64,000 nt of DNA from Inhella inkyongensis (GTDB lineage: Bacteria > Pseudomonadota > Gammaproteobacteria > Burkholderiales > Burkholderiaceae_C): the NCBI RefSeq assembly GCF_005952805.1, contig NZ_CP040709.1, positions 1,984,001-2,048,000 of the forward strand. The letters run 5' to 3'. Shown here piece after piece: positions 1 to 9,000 of this stretch. The translations under genes were made by a program, and so were the position numbers. The first letter of the stretch is position 1. Each line of letters begins with the position of its first letter. The notes beneath the pieces are model-generated. The model was not told where the DNA came from, searched no databases, and worked only from the letters and a program-made list of their open reading frames with translations.

Positions 1-1178
1 GCGTCTTGGTCCAGATAGCGCAGCAGGTCCACGCGCTGTACGCCGCTCTCGGGCTTGAGGTGGATGGGGAAGCCAAACCAGCTGGGCTCGCTGTGCTCTG
101 TCGCCTCGGGCAGCAGCAGCCACTCGCGGCAGCTCTGCAGGCGTTGCTTCAAGAAATCGAAGTGCTTGCGCCGGGTGGCGATGAAGTGCTCCAGCCGGTC
201 CATTTGCGCCAGTGCGCAGGCGGCCTGCATGTCCGAGATCTTCAGGTTGTAGCCGTTGTGGCTGTAGATGTATTTGTGGTCATAGCCCTGGGGCAGGGCG
301 CCCAGGCGCCAGTCAAAGCGCTTGCCGCAGGTGTTGTCCTTGCCCGGCGGGCAGTAGCAGTCGCGGCCCCAGTCGCGGAAAGACTCCGCAATGCGCCGCA
401 GCTCGGGGTCGCGGGTGAACACCGCGCCGCCCTCGCCCATGGTGATGTGGTGGGCCGGGTAAAAGCTCAGGGTGGCGATGTCGCCAAAGCTGCCAACCTT
501 CTGCCCGCGATAGGTGGCGCCCAGCGCGTCGCAGCAGTCCTCGATCAGCCACAGCCCGTGCTGCTTGCAAAAGGCCGTGACGGCATCCAGGTTGAAGGGA
601 TTGCCCAGCGCGTGGGCAATCATCACGGCCTTCGTCTTGGGGCTGAGCGCGGCCTCCAACTGGCTGACGTCGATGTTGTGCGTGGCCAGGTCCACATCCA
701 CAAACACCGGCACGGCGCCGAACTGCAGTATGGGGTTGACGGTGGTGGGAAAGCCCGCCGCCACGCCGATGACCTCGTCGCCGGGGCGGATGGCGCGTTC
801 ACCCAGGCGCGGCGAGGTCAGGGTCTGGAAGGCCACCAGATTGGCCGAGCTGCCCGAATTCACGGTCAGCACATGGGGCACGCCCAGGTAGGCGGCCAGA
901 CGCAACTCGAACGCAGCGTTGAAGCGCCCGGTGGTGAGCCAGCCGTCCAAGGAGGCATCCACCATGGCCTGCAACTCGGGGGCCCCGATCACCTTGCCGC
1001 TGGGCGGCAGCACGGTCTTGCCGGGCTCGAAGGCGCGCGGTGCCTCGTGCGTGAGTGCCGCGTACTGCGCGACGAGACCGCGGATCTGCTCGCGCAGGGC
1101 GGCGGCCTCCGGGCCCTCGTTGGCGGGCGGGGCCAGGGGCGCGGCGTTCAGATGGGCTTGGGGCTGCATGGGAATCAT
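1..1178 (-). CDS. rfbH: CDP-4-dehydro-6-deoxyglucose 3-dehydratase (E1), C-terminus cut by window edge
   Basis: PLP- and iron-sulfur-dependent enzyme that removes the C3 hydroxyl of CDP-4-keto-6-deoxyglucose, the committed step to CDP-3,6-dideoxyhexoses. About 392 residues are visible; the 3' end lies outside the window. It has the aminotransferase (DegT/DnrJ/StrS) fold signature. In [13 protein letters not shown] (around residues 240-252) a His stands where aminotransferases carry the PLP-binding Lys, the known hallmark of E1. Cys216, Cys274, Cys276 and Cys284 reproduce the family C-X57-C-X-C-X7-C cluster spacing exactly. The ATG at 1178 overlaps the rfbG stop codon (ATGA), so translation is probably coupled. 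The 3,6-dideoxy product (paratose, abequose, tyvelose, ascarylose or colitose type) cannot be told from this window. Confidence 0.93.
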   Translation of the reverse strand, partial: MIPMQPQAHLNAAPLAPPANEGPEAAALREQIRGLVAQYAALTHEAPRAFEPGKTVLPPSGKVIGAPELQAMVDASLDGWLTTGRFNAAFELRLAAYLGVPHVLTVNSGSSANLVAFQTLTSPRLGERAIRPGDEVIGVAAGFPTTVNPILQFGAVPVFVDVDLATHNIDVSQLEAALSPKTKAVMIAHALGNPFNLDAVTAFCKQHGLWLIEDCCDALGATYRGQKVGSFGDIATLSFYPAHHITMGEGGAVFTRDPELRRIAESFRDWGRDCYCPPGKDNTCGKRFDWRLGALPQGYDHKYIYSHNGYNLKISDMQAACALAQMDRLEHFIATRRKHFDFLKQRLQSCREWLLLPEATEHSEPSWFGFPIHLKPESGVQRVDLLRYLDQD

Positions 1179-2221
1179 GAAGGGGCGTATTGCTCAATCT
1201 GCTGCAGGCTGAAGGACTGCATGTCCTGGCCGGCGCGCCAGGCTTGATGCCAGGCCAAGGTAGCGGCCAGGGCCTGATTCAGCGGCCAGCGCGGTCGCCA
1301 GCCCAGGCGGTGCCGGGCCCGGGCAATGTCCAACTCGAGCCGCCCGGCCTCGTGCGGGTGCTCGCCGCTCTGCACGCTGGCTTGGGCACCCAGGCCGCGC
1401 ACCAGCTCGATCACGGGTTGAGCGTCGGCGACCTCGGGGCCGAAATTCCAGGCGGCGTCCAGACCGGCTTCGCCCTCCAGCAGGCCGGCGGCCAGGCGCA
1501 GATAGCCGCTCAGGGGTTCCAGCACATGCTGCCAGGGGCGCACGCTGGCCGGATGGCGCAGGGGCACGGGCCGGCCGGCGTCCAGGGCCTTGAGGATGTC
1601 GGGCACCAGGCGCTCGGCCGCCCAGTCGCCGCCGCCGATCACATTGCCGGCCCGGGCGCTGGCCAGGCGCAGGCCTTGGTCCGTGAAGAAACTCTTGCGA
1701 AAGCTCTCCACCACCAGCTCGCAGGCGGCCTTGCTGGCGCTGTACGGGTCGTGCCCGCCCAAGGCATCGCTTTCGCGATAAGGGTGGTCCCACTCCTGGT
1801 TGGCGTAGACCTTGTCGGTGGTGATGACAACGGCTGCCCGGCAGGCCGTGCCGCGCAGGGCGTCCAGCATATGCACGGTGCCTTGCACATTGCTGGCCCA
1901 GGTGCCCGCGGGGTCACGGTAGCTTTCGCGCACCAGGGGTTGGGCGGCCAGATGCAGCACCAATTCGGGGCTCACGCGGGCCACGCAGGCCTTGATGGCG
2001 GCGGCATCGCGCAGGTCGGCGCGGGTGTCGCTGGCCAGAACCTCGGCCACGCGAGCGACCTCAAAGAGCGCGGGCTCAGTGTTGGGGTCCAGCGCAAAGC
2101 CGTGTACCTCGGCCCCGAGCTGATGCAGCCACAGGGCCAGCCAGCCGCCCTTGAAGCCGGTGTGGCCGGTCAGCAGGACACGGCGGCCGCGCAGGGTGTT
2201 CAGCAGGTCCAGCTTTTCCAC
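1175..2221 (-). CDS. rfbG: CDP-glucose 4,6-dehydratase
   Basis: NAD-dependent short-chain dehydrogenase/reductase family enzyme converting CDP-glucose to CDP-4-keto-6-deoxyglucose. The Rossmann motif [10 protein letters not shown] lies near the N-terminus; the TTDK and YSASK motifs supply the catalytic residues. I chose the GTG at 2221 (348 aa) because a GGAAAGG ribosome site sits just before it. An upstream GTG at 2242 in the same frame is possible but lies deeper inside rfbF. The 5' end overlaps rfbF by 22 bp and the stop overlaps the rfbH start. Length fits the family (about 355 aa). Confidence 0.92.
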   Translation of the reverse strand: MEKLDLLNTLRGRRVLLTGHTGFKGGWLALWLHQLGAEVHGFALDPNTEPALFEVARVAEVLASDTRADLRDAAAIKACVARVSPELVLHLAAQPLVRESYRDPAGTWASNVQGTVHMLDALRGTACRAAVVITTDKVYANQEWDHPYRESDALGGHDPYSASKAACELVVESFRKSFFTDQGLRLASARAGNVIGGGDWAAERLVPDILKALDAGRPVPLRHPASVRPWQHVLEPLSGYLRLAAGLLEGEAGLDAAWNFGPEVADAQPVIELVRGLGAQASVQSGEHPHEAGRLELDIARARHRLGWRPRWPLNQALAATLAWHQAWRAGQDMQSFSLQQIEQYAPS

Positions 2222-2976
2222 GGTGCCTTTCCGCTGGCCCACAGCTCTTCCAGCAGGTTCTTGTCGCGCAGGGTGTCCATGGGCTGCCAGAAGCCGTCAT
2301 GGGCAAAGGCCATCAGTTCGCCCTGCTCGGCCAGGGTCGCCAGCGGCTTTTGCTCCCACACGCAGTCGTCGCCGTCCAGCAGGTCCAGCACCTGGGGCGA
2401 GAGCACGAAGAAGCCGCCGTTGATGCGTCCGCCCTCGCCGCGCGGCTTTTCCTGGAAGGCACGCACGCGATCACCTTCCAGGTCCAACGCCCCAAAGCGG
2501 GCCGGTGGGAACACCGCGGCCAGGGTGGCCTGCTTGCCGTGCTGCCGATGAAATTCGAGTGAGGCGGAGATGTCGATGTCCGACACCCCGTCGCCGTAGG
2601 TGAAGCAGAACGCCTCGCTGTTCTCCAGGTAGCGCCGCACGCGCTGCAGGCGCCCGCCGGTCATGGTGTGTTCACCCGTGTCCACCACGGTCACGTTCCA
2701 GGGCTCGGCGCGCTTGTGGTGCACCTCCATGCGGTTGGAGCGCATGTCAAAAGTGACGTCGCTCTGGGTCATGAAGTAGTTGGCGAAAAACTCCTTGATC
2801 ACATGGCCCTTGTAGCCGCAGCAGATCACGAAGTCATTGATGCCATGCTGGGCGTACATCTTCAGGATGTGCCAGAGGATGGGGCGCCCGCCGACCTCGA
2901 CCATGGGTTTGGGGCGCAGCGAGGTTTCCTCGCTGATGCGGGTGCCCAGGCCGCCGGCCAGGATCACGGCTTTCAT
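2200..2976 (-). CDS. rfbF: glucose-1-phosphate cytidylyltransferase
   Basis: Makes CDP-glucose from glucose-1-phosphate and CTP, the first step of the CDP-3,6-dideoxyhexose route. The 258-residue protein opens with the nucleotidyltransferase signature [19 protein letters not shown], and the sugar-binding part includes YGDGVSD. The ATG at 2976 overlaps the stop of the upstream reductase gene (ATGA). The family is about 257 aa long, so this copy looks complete. The order E3 - rfbF - rfbG - rfbH resembles ddh/asc clusters of enterobacterial O-antigen loci. Confidence 0.95.
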   Translation of the reverse strand: MKAVILAGGLGTRISEETSLRPKPMVEVGGRPILWHILKMYAQHGINDFVICCGYKGHVIKEFFANYFMTQSDVTFDMRSNRMEVHHKRAEPWNVTVVDTGEHTMTGGRLQRVRRYLENSEAFCFTYGDGVSDIDISASLEFHRQHGKQATLAAVFPPARFGALDLEGDRVRAFQEKPRGEGGRINGGFFVLSPQVLDLLDGDDCVWEQKPLATLAEQGELMAFAHDGFWQPMDTLRDKNLLEELWASGKAPWKSWTC

Positions 2977-3953
2977 GCTTCTTCCCCCTTGTCTTGGCCG
3001 GACGCCACAAAGGCATCGGCATGGAATTCGCGCTCCGGCAGGCCGCGTGCCAGCAGCAGGGCGCGAGCGGCGTCCAGCATGGCCGGGTTGCCGCAGGCGC
3101 GCACGGTCCAGGCGGACAGGTCGCCATCCGGCAGGTGCTGCTGCAGATGACCAGTCCGCGCCGCCCCGGCCTCGCGCGAGCACACGGGCCAGAACTCGAC
3201 GCCGGCGGGCGGCTGCCAGTAGATGTCGTCGGAGCGGCGATTGCCCCAGATCAGCAGGGTGCGACTGGGGCGCTGCGTCATTCCTTCGAGCATGGCCTTG
3301 ATGGGGGCGATGCCGGTTCCGGTGGCCAGCAGCAGCAAAGGTCTACCTTCGACCTGGCGCAGATGGAAGCTGCCGCGCGGGCCTTGCAGGTGCAGCAGTT
3401 GCTCGGGCTGCAGCTGATCGAACAGGAACTCGCTCATGGCCCCGCCCGCCACCCGGCGGATGTGCAGTTCGATGCGACCGTCCGCGCGCGGCGCATTGGC
3501 GATCGAGTAGCTACGCCGCAGGCCGCCCGGGGCGATGAGGTCCAGGTATTGCCCGGGCAGATAGGCCAGGCGCGGCTGCAGGGGCAGGCGCAGGCTCAGG
3601 ATCAGCAGGTCGGCGCGACGCTCAAGCCTCTCCACCCGAGCCGGCAGGGTCAGGCTGCGCAGTCCCGCAAGTTCGGCCTGATCTTCCAGATCCAGCTGCA
3701 GCTCGCAATCCGGCGCGGCGGCGTCGATGCAGCTCAAGGACCAGCCGGCGGCGCGCTCTTCGGCACTGAGGACTGTGTCGGTCCGCAGGGGCAGCACCTG
3801 GCCGCGCAATACCCGGGTCTTGCAGCTGCTGCAACGGCCGCTGCGGCAGGAGTGGGGCAGGGCCAGGCCAGCGGCCGCGGCGGCGTCGAGCAGGCTCACG
3901 CCTGGGGGAGCTTTGAAGCTCTTTTGATTGGCCAGGGTCACGGTCGCCGTCAT
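2973..3953 (-). CDS. ascD: CDP-6-deoxy-delta-3,4-glucoseen reductase (E3), ferredoxin-reductase type
   Basis: Flavoprotein that passes electrons from NAD(P)H through FAD and a [2Fe-2S] cluster to the E1 dehydratase. The 326-residue protein starts with a plant-type ferredoxin domain whose cluster cysteines are visible at C36, C41, C44 and C75. An FAD domain ([10 protein letters not shown]) and an NAD domain ([15 protein letters not shown]) follow. This is the domain order of AscD/DdhD (RfbI). Phenol-hydroxylase-type reductases share the architecture, but three downstream genes of the CDP-sugar route make the E3 role very likely. The stop overlaps the rfbF start by 4 bp. Confidence 0.9.
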   Translation of the reverse strand: MTATVTLANQKSFKAPPGVSLLDAAAAAGLALPHSCRSGRCSSCKTRVLRGQVLPLRTDTVLSAEERAAGWSLSCIDAAAPDCELQLDLEDQAELAGLRSLTLPARVERLERRADLLILSLRLPLQPRLAYLPGQYLDLIAPGGLRRSYSIANAPRADGRIELHIRRVAGGAMSEFLFDQLQPEQLLHLQGPRGSFHLRQVEGRPLLLLATGTGIAPIKAMLEGMTQRPSRTLLIWGNRRSDDIYWQPPAGVEFWPVCSREAGAARTGHLQQHLPDGDLSAWTVRACGNPAMLDAARALLLARGLPEREFHADAFVASGQDKGEEA

Positions 3954-4019
3954 GGCGCGGCATGGTAGCCGTGCGCCATGGCGCTGAAGGCCACAGGCGG
4001 CACCGGGTTTACCGCCAGT

Positions 4020-4895
4020 TCAGGCTTTGAAATGCGCCTGGCTGGCTTCGACAAACTCCCACAACAGCTGGCGGAACATTTGCTGGTGGTAGCGGATGTT
4101 GGCGACGAACTCGGGCCGGGTCTGGAGTGCGCGTTGCACCTCGAACTCGCTGTCGCCAAAGGCATAGCCGCCGCTGCCATGCTCGGTGGCCTCGATGTCG
4201 CGACGCGTCCAGGGCCACTCGTGATAGTTCAGGGTCTTGAGCACGACCACCGCGCCGCAGAGGATGGCCTCCAGATTGGTGGCCGAGAGCGTGTCATAGC
4301 TATAGAGGAAACGGGTCTTGCGCAACTCGGCGGCCAGTTCCTCCCGGGTGGGCGGCCAGCCGTAAGTGATTTCGCGCACGCCGGGCGGGCGTTCGGCCCC
4401 AACGTAGCGACCGCCCTTTCCAATCCAGATCAGGTCCTGCTCCCGCTCCAGGGTCGGGGCGGTGTTCAGGGCGTTGAACAAGCCCAGGTCCACCGGCAGG
4501 TAGTAGAGCGTGCGCTGATCGCCCCGGCGCTGCACGGGGAAGGCTTTGGAGTGATAGAGGCGGAACTCGGCCGGATTCTCATCGCCGCGCAGCACTTCCT
4601 TGCCCAGCACATAGCGCACGACGCGCTCGGCCTCGAAGGGGTTGCCAGGCACGCCGTCGGCGTAGACGGTGATGGCCTCGCGGCGTAGGCGCGGCCACAG
4701 GCTGTCCATCTGTGCATTGATGGCCGGCGTGTGAAAGGCCGGGTTCAACACCGGTCCGCCCTGGCTCAGGTTGTTGGTCAGCAGCACATAGGCCTCTAGC
4801 CCGAGGGAGCGCAGCTCGTGGCAAAGACCGTGCAGCACCCTGACCCCAGAGCTGACGCACCAGGTGGGGGTGACGATGACGTAGGGGCGCTTCAT
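4020..4895 (-). CDS. putative GT-B-like glycosyltransferase of the O-antigen cluster
   Basis: A 291-residue protein with a Rossmann-like N-terminus (YVIVTPTWCVSSGVRVLHGL, residues about 4-23) and a C-terminal segment (SATNLEAILCGAVVVLKTL) whose Glu resembles the nucleotide-sugar-binding Glu of GT-B glycosyltransferases. I chose the ATG at 4895; a TTG 21 bp upstream is open but has no better ribosome site. It lies between a GT2 gene and the CDP-dideoxyhexose genes on the same strand, so it may transfer one residue of a surface glycan. Donor and acceptor cannot be read from sequence. I do not recognise the exact family. Confidence 0.6.
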   Translation of the reverse strand: MKRPYVIVTPTWCVSSGVRVLHGLCHELRSLGLEAYVLLTNNLSQGGPVLNPAFHTPAINAQMDSLWPRLRREAITVYADGVPGNPFEAERVVRYVLGKEVLRGDENPAEFRLYHSKAFPVQRRGDQRTLYYLPVDLGLFNALNTAPTLEREQDLIWIGKGGRYVGAERPPGVREITYGWPPTREELAAELRKTRFLYSYDTLSATNLEAILCGAVVVLKTLNYHEWPWTRRDIEATEHGSGGYAFGDSEFEVQRALQTRPEFVANIRYHQQMFRQLLWEFVEASQAHFKA

Positions 4896-4986
4896 GGCTT
4901 TGTCGGGTCGCCCCAAGAAACCATGGGCCCCCTTGAGGGGAGGCGGCGGCCGTCAGGCCGTAGACGGGGGGCAGTTGTCATCAGCA

Positions 4987-5901
4987 TCAGTGAAACAGGC
5001 GGTCGAAGCCACGACGCAGCGCGGACTGGATCGGCTCGATATGGCAGGCACCGCTGCGGATGGCCTCGGCCTCCTTGGTCAGGAAAGGCACCAGGGCATC
5101 CAACTGGGCCTTGAGGGTGCGACGAAAGGCCTCCACATCTTGCACATAGAGTCCCTGGTCGTGCGAATCGATCAACAGATCCAGCCACTCCACATTGGCC
5201 TGCACGGCCTGCAGGGAGCGGCGTTGATCCTGGCCGCCATGCAGGCGGAAGTAGGACAGGGCCTCGCGCAGCACGACCACGCGCCGGCCCTGAATCAGAC
5301 GCAACCAGGTCGCCACATCTGAGAGTACCTGGTACTGCCGCCCGGCAAAGAAGCCAAAGCTGGCGCTCAGATCACGGCGGCGGAACATCGCCGTGGTGGG
5401 TTCGCCCACCACATTGGCGCCACTCAGCAGCATGCGTTCACCCAAGGAGTGGCCGCTGACCACCGCATCGTCGCCAAATAAGGGCTTGGTCTCGGGCAGA
5501 TCGGGCAGGAACTGCCCGCGCCCGTTGATGAGCTGGCGGTAGCTGGTCACCAGGGCCACCTCCGGGTGGCTCTGCAGCAAGGGCACCATGCGGGCGAGCT
5601 TCTCGGGATGGAAGAGATCGTCGTCCATCAGGAAGGCGATGTAGTCCCCTCGCGCGTGCGACAGCGCATGCAGCCAGTTGTCCAGATAGTGATTGCGGCT
5701 GGGACAGCGCAGGTGGCGAATGCGCGGGTCTGCCGCCACCGTCGGGCGCAGCAGGTCCAGGCTTTCGTCGCTGTGGCCGTTGTCACTGATGACGATCTCG
5801 AAGTCGCCAAAGCTCTGCGCCAGTGCGGACTGCAGGGCCAGGGGCAGGTAATCCGGCCGGTTGTGGGTCGGGATCAGGATGCTGACAGTGGGGAAAGGCA
5901 T
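4987..5901 (-). CDS. family 2 glycosyltransferase
   Basis: A 304-residue GT-A glycosyltransferase. The N-terminus VSILIPTHNRPDYLPLALQS is the GT2 nucleotide-binding start, and FLMDDDLFHPEKL near residues 90-102 holds the metal-binding acidic motif. There are no membrane spans, so it should act on the cytoplasmic face on a nucleotide sugar. It is the first gene of the minus-strand sugar group, and the 91-bp gap to the next gene leaves room for shared transcription. It sits just downstream of the giant Ser/Thr-rich repeat gene, separated from it by a terminator-like hairpin. Donor and acceptor are unknown. Confidence 0.8.
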   Translation of the reverse strand: MPFPTVSILIPTHNRPDYLPLALQSALAQSFGDFEIVISDNGHSDESLDLLRPTVAADPRIRHLRCPSRNHYLDNWLHALSHARGDYIAFLMDDDLFHPEKLARMVPLLQSHPEVALVTSYRQLINGRGQFLPDLPETKPLFGDDAVVSGHSLGERMLLSGANVVGEPTTAMFRRRDLSASFGFFAGRQYQVLSDVATWLRLIQGRRVVVLREALSYFRLHGGQDQRRSLQAVQANVEWLDLLIDSHDQGLYVQDVEAFRRTLKAQLDALVPFLTKEAEAIRSGACHIEPIQSALRRGFDRLFH

Positions 5902-5980
5902 GGCGGCGCGATGGTAGGTCCGCGTCAGGCCTTGAATGCCAGGAACAACCCCTGCAAGGAGCCTCAGTCTTGGTTGCAGA

Positions 5981-6012
5981 AATCAAAGAAAAGGCCTCCC
6001 GAGGGAGGCCTT
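5981..6012 (-). terminator. rho-independent terminator after the giant repeat gene
   Basis: A perfect 10-bp inverted repeat (AAGGCCTCCC, 2-nt centre, GGGAGGCCTT; 5991-6012) is followed on the minus strand by TTCTTTGATT. It lies 37 bp past the stop codon of the giant repeat protein. A second GC-rich hairpin (GCCCGGCAC/GTGCCGGGC, 6016-6034) sits just before it. Confidence 0.8.
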
Positions 6013-6048
6013 GGGGCCCGGCACAGTGCCGGGCGTTCGCGCTAGGGC

Positions 6049-9000
6049 TTAGATCAGCGGCGGCTTGAAGAGCTCGTCGTCGTCCAGGTACTTTCTGACC
6101 ATGATCAGCGGGGCCCCGCCCGGATGGACCTGGGCGGTGCCGGCGGACCCTGGGTTGGGATCCGGCAGGGGCAGACTATTCGGCGCGGCCAGCACATCGC
6201 CCAAGCTGGGTGGCGGTGCACCCTCTTCAGGCTTGTGTTTGGCGAACCACACGTCAGCCATCTGACTGGTGCTGCCATCGGTGCGTGTGAAGCTCGAGAC
6301 CAGACCCAGCACGTTGCCGTTGTCGACCTCGCTGCCCTTCATGGCATTGAGGTTGAGGCTGGCGATCCCGAGCTCGGTCAGCGTCTTCAACTCGCCCGCG
6401 TCGGTGATGCCGTCGTGATCGGCGTCCACCCAGACTCGCATCTGGTTGAAGTTGGCGTCATTGGCGTCGATGTCGCCGTCCTTGTCGCTGTCTTGCTGCG
6501 CCAGGGCGGTGTAGCCATCGGCGCCGACGCTGCCGTCGGCCAGGCGGGTGCCGGAGCCGAACAACTCACGGCCATCATTGATGACACCATCACCGTTCAG
6601 GTCCATGGCCAGCAGACCATCAGCGCCGGCCGTCCAACCCCACTGCGCGCTGGTGCCGGAGCCGAAGAGGTCGAAGTTGACCCCTTGGGCTGCCGCCACC
6701 GTCTGGATGCCGTTGCCATCCAGGTCCAGCATGATCGGCGTGGCCAGGAACAGCGCATTGCGCTGCTCGTCGGTCATCGAAGTGATCTGGTCGGTGTTGA
6801 AGGCCAGCACCTGGGTCATGCTCATCGATGCGATGTCCACGGTGTCCAGGCCGTCGATCTGATCGCTGGTCAGCGAGGCGATGTGCTCGGTCGTGAAGCC
6901 ATCGATCTGCACGCTGGACAGGGCCTTGATGTCATCGCTGGCCAACTGCCGCAGATCGGCGGTTTCAATCACCGCGATCTGCGAGGACGTGAAGCCGGCG
7001 AACTGGCTGCTCGTCATGGCCGCGTAGTCTTCAGTGCCCAGGGCCACCACGGCATCGGTGCGCAGAGCGCCGATCTGTGTGGTGGTCAAGGTGGAGACCT
7101 GATCGCTGGTCAGGCCGGCCACCTGCTCACTGGTCAACGCACGCACCGTGGAGGTGCTGAGTGCGCGCACCGCATCCGAGGCCAGGGCCCCCATATCGGC
7201 GGAGCTCAGGCCAGCGATCTGGCCGCTGGTCAGCGACCCTGCTGCGACTGAGGACAGGGCCGCGATCTGGTCGGTGTTCATCGCGCTCAGATCTTCGGAC
7301 CCCAGGCCGCGCACCTGCGCGCTGGTCAGCACCCGCACATCGTCGGTGGCCAGCGCTCCAATCTGGGCGCTGGACATGGCCGCCATCTGTGAGGAGCTCA
7401 GCGCCACCACCTGCTCGGTGCTCAAGGCCACCAGATCATCGGTCTGCAGGCCGGCCACCTGACTGGTGGTCAGCGCGCCGACCTGCAGCGCGGTGAGCTG
7501 CGGGATCTGATCGGTTGTCAGCGCGGCCAGGTTGTCTGTGCTCAGTCCGCGGATGGCAAAGATCGACAGGGCTCGCAAGTCCTCGGAGGCCAGCGCGACC
7601 ATATGCGCGGTGTTGAAGCCCGCGGCCTGGGTGGCTGTCATGGCGGCGAACTGGTTCGTCGTCATGGCATCCAACTCGGCCGTGGAGAGCACCGCGATGT
7701 GGCTGGACTGCAGGCTAGTGACCTGGGCCGCCGTCAGCTGCGGGATGTGGTCGGTGGTGAAAGCAGTGAACTGCTCGGTACTCAAGCCACGCAGCGCCGA
7801 GGTGCTGAGTGCCCGCAAGTCATCGGATTGCAGGGCCACCAACTGGTCGGTGCGGAACCCGGCAGCCTGCACCGAACTCATGGCTGCCACCTGGTGCGTG
7901 CCCAGGGCCACGATGCCATCGGTGCTCAGCGAACCGATCTGGGTCGAGGTCAGCGCACGGAATGCGCTGCTGCTGATCGAGGCCAGATCCTCGGTCTGCA
8001 GGGTGCCCAGCAAGGCGGTGCTGAGATTAGAGAGCTGGGTCGTCGACAGGCCGGCGAACTGCTCGGTGCTGAAGGCGTTCAGATCCGCACTGCTCAGCGC
8101 ATTGAGCAGGCTGCTGGTCAGAGAGGCCACCTGCTGCGTGGTGAGCAGTTGCTGCTGGTCGCTGGTCAGGGCGGACAGCTGATCGCTGGACAGGCCGCGC
8201 AGCGCGCTGGTGGTGAGCGCACGCAGATCGGCGGACTCCATGGCGTTGAGCTGGGCGCTGGAGAGGCCAGCGATCTGCACCGAGCTCATCGCAGCGGCTT
8301 GGTGGCTGCCCAGGGCCACGATGCCGTCGGTCGTGAAGGCCGAGACCTGGGTGCTGGTGAGCGCCCGGATACCTGCGCTGCTGATGGCCGCCAGATCTTC
8401 GGTCTGCAAGGTGGCGAACACAGCCGAGCTCAGATTGGCAATCTGGCTCGTGCTGAGCGCCGCAAACTGCGCTGAGCTGAAGGCATTCAGGTCAGCACTG
8501 TTCAGAGCGTTGAGCAGGCTGCTGGTCAGCGAGGCCACCTGGGCGGTGCTCAGGACCTGTTGCTGATCGCTGGTGAGGGCCGCGAACTGATCGCTCGAGA
8601 GACCGCGCAGGGCTGCGGTCGTGAGCGCTCGCAGGTCATCGGACTGGAAGGCGTTGAGCTGATCGCTGCGCAGGCCCGCGGCCTGTACCGAGGTCAGCGC
8701 CGCCGCCTGATGGGTGCCCAGGGCCACGATGCCATCGGTGGTGAGGGCCGAGATCTGTGTACTGGTCAGGGCGCGGATCACGCTGCTGCCGATGGCAGCC
8801 AAGTCTTCAGTTTCCAGCGTGCCGATGACCGCCGAGCTCAGGTTGGACAGCTGGCTCGAGCTCATGGCGGCAAACTGGGCCGAACTGAAGGCGTTCAGAT
8901 CGGCACTGCTCAGACCGTTGAGCAGGCTGCTGGTCAGAGAGGCAACCTGGGTGTTGCTGAGCAGCTGCTGTTGATCGCTCGTGAGGGCCGCGAACTGGTC

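Noticed and set aside
6..1247. A 413-codon plus-strand frame at the left edge
   Set aside because: The minus strand encodes RfbH with all four cluster cysteines and the active-site His; the plus-strand frame has no recognisable protein features.
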